From assembly GCF_032586175.1 (NCBI RefSeq), contig NZ_JAWHTE010000004.1, positions 244,818-308,817 on the forward strand: a stretch of 64,000 nt of DNA, given 5' to 3'. This stretch comes from Ovoidimarina sediminis. Its GTDB lineage: Bacteria; Pseudomonadota; Alphaproteobacteria; Rhodobacterales; Rhodobacteraceae. The position numbers and the translations under genes are program-made. The notes below the pieces were generated by a model. The model searched no databases. It was not told the origin of the DNA and was given only the letters and a program-made list of their open reading frames with translations. Shown here piece by piece: positions 60,689 through 64,000 of the stretch (its first letter is position 1; every line of letters starts with the position of its first letter).

Positions 60689-61864
60689 ATGGACCGGCTG
60701 GAACGAGAGGCGCAGGCGCAGTTTACCCAACCGGTGCGGCAGATCATCCTGATGATCATCGTGCTGCTGCTGGTAGGGGGATTGGCCTATATCGCGTGGC
60801 CAACGGTGGCGCCGGTTTTCCTGGCGAACCTTTGGCTCAACGGCGTGATCGGGGCGGTCTTCGTGATCGGGGTGCTCGCCTGTTTCTGGCAGCTCTGGCA
60901 GCTTGTCTCGTCGGTGATCTGGATCGAGGGCTTCGTGCAGGAACGGCCCGGGCACCAGTTTACCCGTGCGCCGCGTCTTCTGGCCTCTCTCGCTGCGCTT
61001 CTGAGGGCGCGGGGTGCGCGGGCACAGCTTGGCACTTCGTCCTCGCGGTCGATCCTCGATTCGGTGGCAACGCGGATCGACGAGGCGCGGGATATCACGC
61101 GATACATCGTCAACGTTCTGATTTTCCTTGGTCTTCTGGGCACGTTCTATGGCCTTGCGACGACCGTTCCGGCGGTCGTCGATACGATCCGATCGCTGGC
61201 CCCCGCAGAGGGCGAGGATCTTGGTGGGGTCAACGTTTTCTCCCGTCTCATCACCGGGCTCGAGGCGCAGCTCGGCGGAATGGGCGTAGCGTTCTCGTCC
61301 TCGCTGATCGGGCTTGCGGGATCGCTCGTCGTCGGACTTCTCGAACTTTTTGCAAGTCACGGGCAGAACCAGTTCTACCGCCAGCTTGAAGACTGGTTGT
61401 CGACCATCACGCGGGTCGGCTTTGCCGGTGGGGATGCCGATGGCGACAGCGGGGGCGGCGGAGCGACGGCGGCGGTGCTTGACCACATGGCCGAGCAGAT
61501 GGATGCTCTGACGACCCTTTACGAGTCATCGGACGCGTCGCGCAATCTTGTGGATGAGCGGTTGAGCAACCTCGCTGCGAGCGTGGAGCGTCTGGTCGAG
61601 CGGATCGAGCGCGAGGACACCGCAGAGGCGACGCTCGCGCGGTTGGCGGCAGGGCAGGAACGCTTGGCCGCCGCGTTGGAGTCGGGTGTCGGCGGCGGCG
61701 GCGAGACGGATGCCGAGGCGCGTATGCGGCTTCGCTCGATGGATGTGCAGCTTCTGAAGATCCTCGAGGAACTGGCCAGCGGGCGGCAGGAGATGATGGA
61801 CGACCTTCGTGCCGACATCCACAACCTGACCCGCGCGGTCGAGGCGCTGGGCCGGGGCGGTTGA
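60689..61864 (+). CDS. MotA/TolQ/ExbB-like ion channel subunit with cytoplasmic coiled coil
   Basis: 391 residues. Two N-terminal membrane helices (about 16-37 and 49-75), then two further helices in the conserved channel region (YIVNVLIFLGLLGTFYGLATTVP near 145 and LGGMGVAFSSSLIGLAGSLVVGLLEL near 205). A C-terminal cytoplasmic tail of about 150 residues has heptad-like repeats. Such subunits form a pentamer around a dimer of the partner encoded 4 bp downstream, using proton or sodium flow to drive motion. Confidence 0.85.
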   Translation: MDRLEREAQAQFTQPVRQIILMIIVLLLVGGLAYIAWPTVAPVFLANLWLNGVIGAVFVIGVLACFWQLWQLVSSVIWIEGFVQERPGHQFTRAPRLLASLAALLRARGARAQLGTSSSRSILDSVATRIDEARDITRYIVNVLIFLGLLGTFYGLATTVPAVVDTIRSLAPAEGEDLGGVNVFSRLITGLEAQLGGMGVAFSSSLIGLAGSLVVGLLELFASHGQNQFYRQLEDWLSTITRVGFAGGDADGDSGGGGATAAVLDHMAEQMDALTTLYESSDASRNLVDERLSNLAASVERLVERIEREDTAEATLARLAAGQERLAAALESGVGGGGETDAEARMRLRSMDVQLLKILEELASGRQEMMDDLRADIHNLTRAVEALGRGG

Positions 61865-61868
61865 CCCC

Positions 61869-63926
61869 ATGATGCGCCGCGCGACAAACCGCGTGTCGGG
61901 CTCGATCTGGCCCGGCTTCGTGGATGCGATGACGGCGCTACTGCTGGTTCTGATGTTCGTGCTGACGATCTTCATGATCCTGCAATTCGTGCTGCAGCAG
62001 ACAATCACCGGGCAGGAAACCGAACTGGATGAACTGGCAGGCGAGGTCACGGCACTTGCGCAGGCACTGGGGCTGGAACAGCAGCGGGTGGCCAATCTGG
62101 AGGACCGCGAGGCGGAGCTTTCCGCGAGTCTGAGCGCGGCGCGGGACGAGGCGGCGAGCCAGCGCGCGCTGATCGCGACACTCAATGCACAGGTTTCGCA
62201 GCAGGCCGACGAGATCGCCGAACAGAGCGCCGCGATCACGAGTTTTGAGGCGCAGGTGGCCTCGCTTCTGTCGCAGCGCAATGAAGCGCGCGATCAGGTG
62301 AGTGCGTTAGAGGAGGCGCAGACCCGGCTTATCGACGAGCAGGAGGCGTTGCAGCTTGCCCTGGCGGCGGCCCGGGACGAGATTGATTCCGCCGCCGAGG
62401 CGGCCCGGCTTGCGGCTGCCCGGCGCGCGGCGCTCGAGGCCTTGACTGCGAGCCTCGAGGCCGAGCGGGACGACCTGTCTGAGGAACTGAGCGAAGCAGA
62501 AGCAGCACGACTTGCCGATGCTGCGGCAGCGGAAGCCCTTCGCGAACGGCTGGAGAATGCGGATGCCGAGCTGACGGCAATGACGCTCAGGCTTGAAGAG
62601 GAACGGCAGGCAGCGGAAGAGACGTTGACGCTTCTGGCCGCCGCCCGCGCGGCAGAGGAAGGGCTGACGAACCGCCTTGCCGAAGCCCTGGCCGATCGCG
62701 CGGCGCTGGCCGAGGAACTGGCGGTGCTCGAGGGCGATCGGGATCAGCTGAACGAACGGCTTGCCGCGGCAGTCGCGGCGCAGGCGGCGCGGCGTGAGGA
62801 ACTTGCGGCGGCGGAGGCAGAGGCCGCTGAGCAGGCCGGGACGCTGGAGGAAGTGCAGGCTGCGCTGGCCGCGGCGGAGGCGGCGTTGCAGGCCGAAACT
62901 ACGGCGCGTGCCGAAGCGGAGGCCCGGCTGACCGCGCTTGGCGAGGACGTGGCCGCACTTGAGGTGAGTGCCGAGGAGATGACCCGGCAACTGACGGCAG
63001 CGCTTGCCGCCGAGGCCGCGCAGTCGGCAGAGGTCGCGTCGCTTCTCGAAGATCAGGAGCGGCTGCGCGACAGTCTCGCCGCAGCGCTTGCCGCCCAGAT
63101 CGAGGCGGAGCAGGCCGCGGAGGACGGCTTGAGCGAGGCGGAGCGGAACGCGCTTCTTCTGTCGCAGGCCAATGAGGCGCTGGCCGCGGAGGAGGCCAAA
63201 TCGGCGGAGGGCCTGCGGCAGGTCGCAGCGCTGAACGGGCAAATTGCGGAGTTGCGCAGCCAGCTCAATTCCCTGCAGGGGCTTCTCGATGCGGCGGCGG
63301 AACGGGATGCGGCGGCGCAGGTACGGATCGAGACGCTTGGCTCAGACCTCAACACTGCGCTGGCGCGGGCCGCGGCCGAGGAACGGCGGCGGGCAGAAGC
63401 GGAGGCGGAGCGTGCCGAACTGCTGGCTGAACGAGCGGCGCGGCTCGAGGAGGAAGCGCGGGATCTCGAACGCTATCGGTCGGAGTTCTTCGGCCAGCTG
63501 CGCGATCTTCTGGGGCAGCGCGAGGGCATCGAGATCGTGGGCGACCGCTTCGTGTTCTCGTCAGAGGTGCTGTTCGAGATCGGCTCTGCCGACCTCTCTC
63601 TCGAAGGAGCAGACCAGATCGCCGGCGTGGCGCGGATCCTGCAGGAGGTTGCCGGTGCGATCCCGTCCGAAATCGACTGGATCCTGCGGGTCGACGGGCA
63701 TACCGACGCGACACCGATCACCGGCGCATCGCGGTTTGCCGACAACTGGGAACTGAGCCAGGCGCGGGCTTTGTCGGTGGTGCGGTTCATGACCGAGCAG
63801 CTTGGCTTCCCGCCGCAGCGGCTGGCGGCGGCCGGGTTCGGGGAATACCGGCCGGTGGCGCCGGGCTCTTCACCCGAGGCGCTGGCGGCAAACCGTAGGA
63901 TCGAGCTGAAGCTGACGGAGCGTTAA
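61869..63926 (+). CDS. MotB/ExbD-like OmpA-domain protein with a very long periplasmic coiled coil
   Basis: 685 residues. One N-terminal membrane helix (SIWPGFVDAMTALLLVLMFV) carries Asp19 at the place of the ion-binding aspartate of MotB/ExbD. Residues about 45-535 are an Ala/Glu/Arg-rich heptad pattern, i.e. a coiled coil of roughly 490 residues. Residues about 550-685 form an OmpA-type peptidoglycan-binding domain (VDGHTDATPITG, NWELSQARALSVVRFM, NRRIELKLTER). A MotB usually has a linker under 100 residues, so the arm is unusually long. Partner of the preceding gene. Confidence 0.87.
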   Translation: MMRRATNRVSGSIWPGFVDAMTALLLVLMFVLTIFMILQFVLQQTITGQETELDELAGEVTALAQALGLEQQRVANLEDREAELSASLSAARDEAASQRALIATLNAQVSQQADEIAEQSAAITSFEAQVASLLSQRNEARDQVSALEEAQTRLIDEQEALQLALAAARDEIDSAAEAARLAAARRAALEALTASLEAERDDLSEELSEAEAARLADAAAAEALRERLENADAELTAMTLRLEEERQAAEETLTLLAAARAAEEGLTNRLAEALADRAALAEELAVLEGDRDQLNERLAAAVAAQAARREELAAAEAEAAEQAGTLEEVQAALAAAEAALQAETTARAEAEARLTALGEDVAALEVSAEEMTRQLTAALAAEAAQSAEVASLLEDQERLRDSLAAALAAQIEAEQAAEDGLSEAERNALLLSQANEALAAEEAKSAEGLRQVAALNGQIAELRSQLNSLQGLLDAAAERDAAAQVRIETLGSDLNTALARAAAEERRRAEAEAERAELLAERAARLEEEARDLERYRSEFFGQLRDLLGQREGIEIVGDRFVFSSEVLFEIGSADLSLEGADQIAGVARILQEVAGAIPSEIDWILRVDGHTDATPITGASRFADNWELSQARALSVVRFMTEQLGFPPQRLAAAGFGEYRPVAPGSSPEALAANRRIELKLTER

Positions 63927-64000
63927 AGCATCCGACTGAAAACCTGAATCGCGGGGATTCCTGTTGGAGCTGATTTGTGATTCATCCTGTCTGGGAGGAT

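Noticed and set aside
62307..63242. 311-codon frame antisense to the coiled-coil gene.
   Set aside because: Leucine/arginine pattern is the complement of Ala/Glu codons; not a gene.
60689..63926. Zorya-type anti-phage system.
   Set aside because: Only the MotA/MotB-like pair is visible, the long coiled coil is on the B-type protein instead of the A-type, and no nuclease or helicase gene is present in the window.

Overview
The window reads as a chromosomal segment of a GC-rich alphaproteobacterium, most likely a member of the Rhodobacteraceae (Roseobacter group or a near relative). The evidence is the soxBDAG sarcosine oxidase cluster, the ccmI-ruvX-DUF1289 string, the LysM protein beside an ATM1-type exporter, heavy use of GTG starts, and 4-bp stop/start overlaps throughout. 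Placement is by gene content and style only. No rRNA, CRISPR array or complete insertion sequence is visible. One tRNA (Leu, anticodon UAG) is present.

1-6.0 kb holds a peptide-type ABC importer (dppC partial, dppB, binding protein), a DUF1028 hydrolase, a GntR/FCD regulator and a carbamoylase-type amidase. Near-identical palindromes in both divergent promoter regions suggest that the regulator controls all of them. 6.0-10.9 kb holds a membrane transporter, an alpha-ketoglutarate semialdehyde dehydrogenase-like ALDH and an IlvD/Edd dehydratase, a plausible non-phosphorylating sugar acid pathway.

11.0-17.5 kb is a scarred accessory patch. It has a TetR C-terminal fragment fused head-to-head to a sulfatase C-terminal fragment, a DsbA-like fragment without signal peptide, a copper module (copZ, copA, cueR, a small membrane protein) with MerR-type promoters, and a ParD/ParE pair whose toxin carries an in-frame stop.

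17.7-21.8 kb is housekeeping (dusA, a 46-residue membrane protein, DUF1289, ruvX, ccmI). 21.9-27.9 kb is sarcosine oxidase soxB-(two microproteins)-soxDAG, followed by sodB. 28.7-36.9 kb mixes a hydrolase remnant, a metalloprotease-like protein, LysR, LOG family, LysM, SDR, ATM1-type exporter and a desaturase. 36.9-41.6 kb is an RND pump with its adaptor. 41.9-49.4 kb has a YfgM-like protein, BamB, DUF2235, an ornithine decarboxylase-type enzyme with a divergent Lrp regulator, a TspO-like protein, a second desaturase and a PPOX protein. 49.5-54.9 kb has tig, tRNA-Leu, nnr, glnB and glnA. 55.1-64 kb has a sulfotransferase, three overlapping Gfo/Idh/MocA oxidoreductases, a DUF2125 protein, ChaC, and a MotA/ExbB-like plus OmpA-coiled-coil pair that forms a putative ion-driven envelope machine.

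The most interesting unexplained items are the ExbB/OmpA machine with its long periplasmic coiled coil, the GntR palindrome regulon including DUF1028, a four-unit 11-bp repeat between tRNA-Leu and tig, a dispersed hairpin-plus-GGAGTATTT element seen four times, a lower-GC block inside nnr, and two microproteins inside the sox operon.
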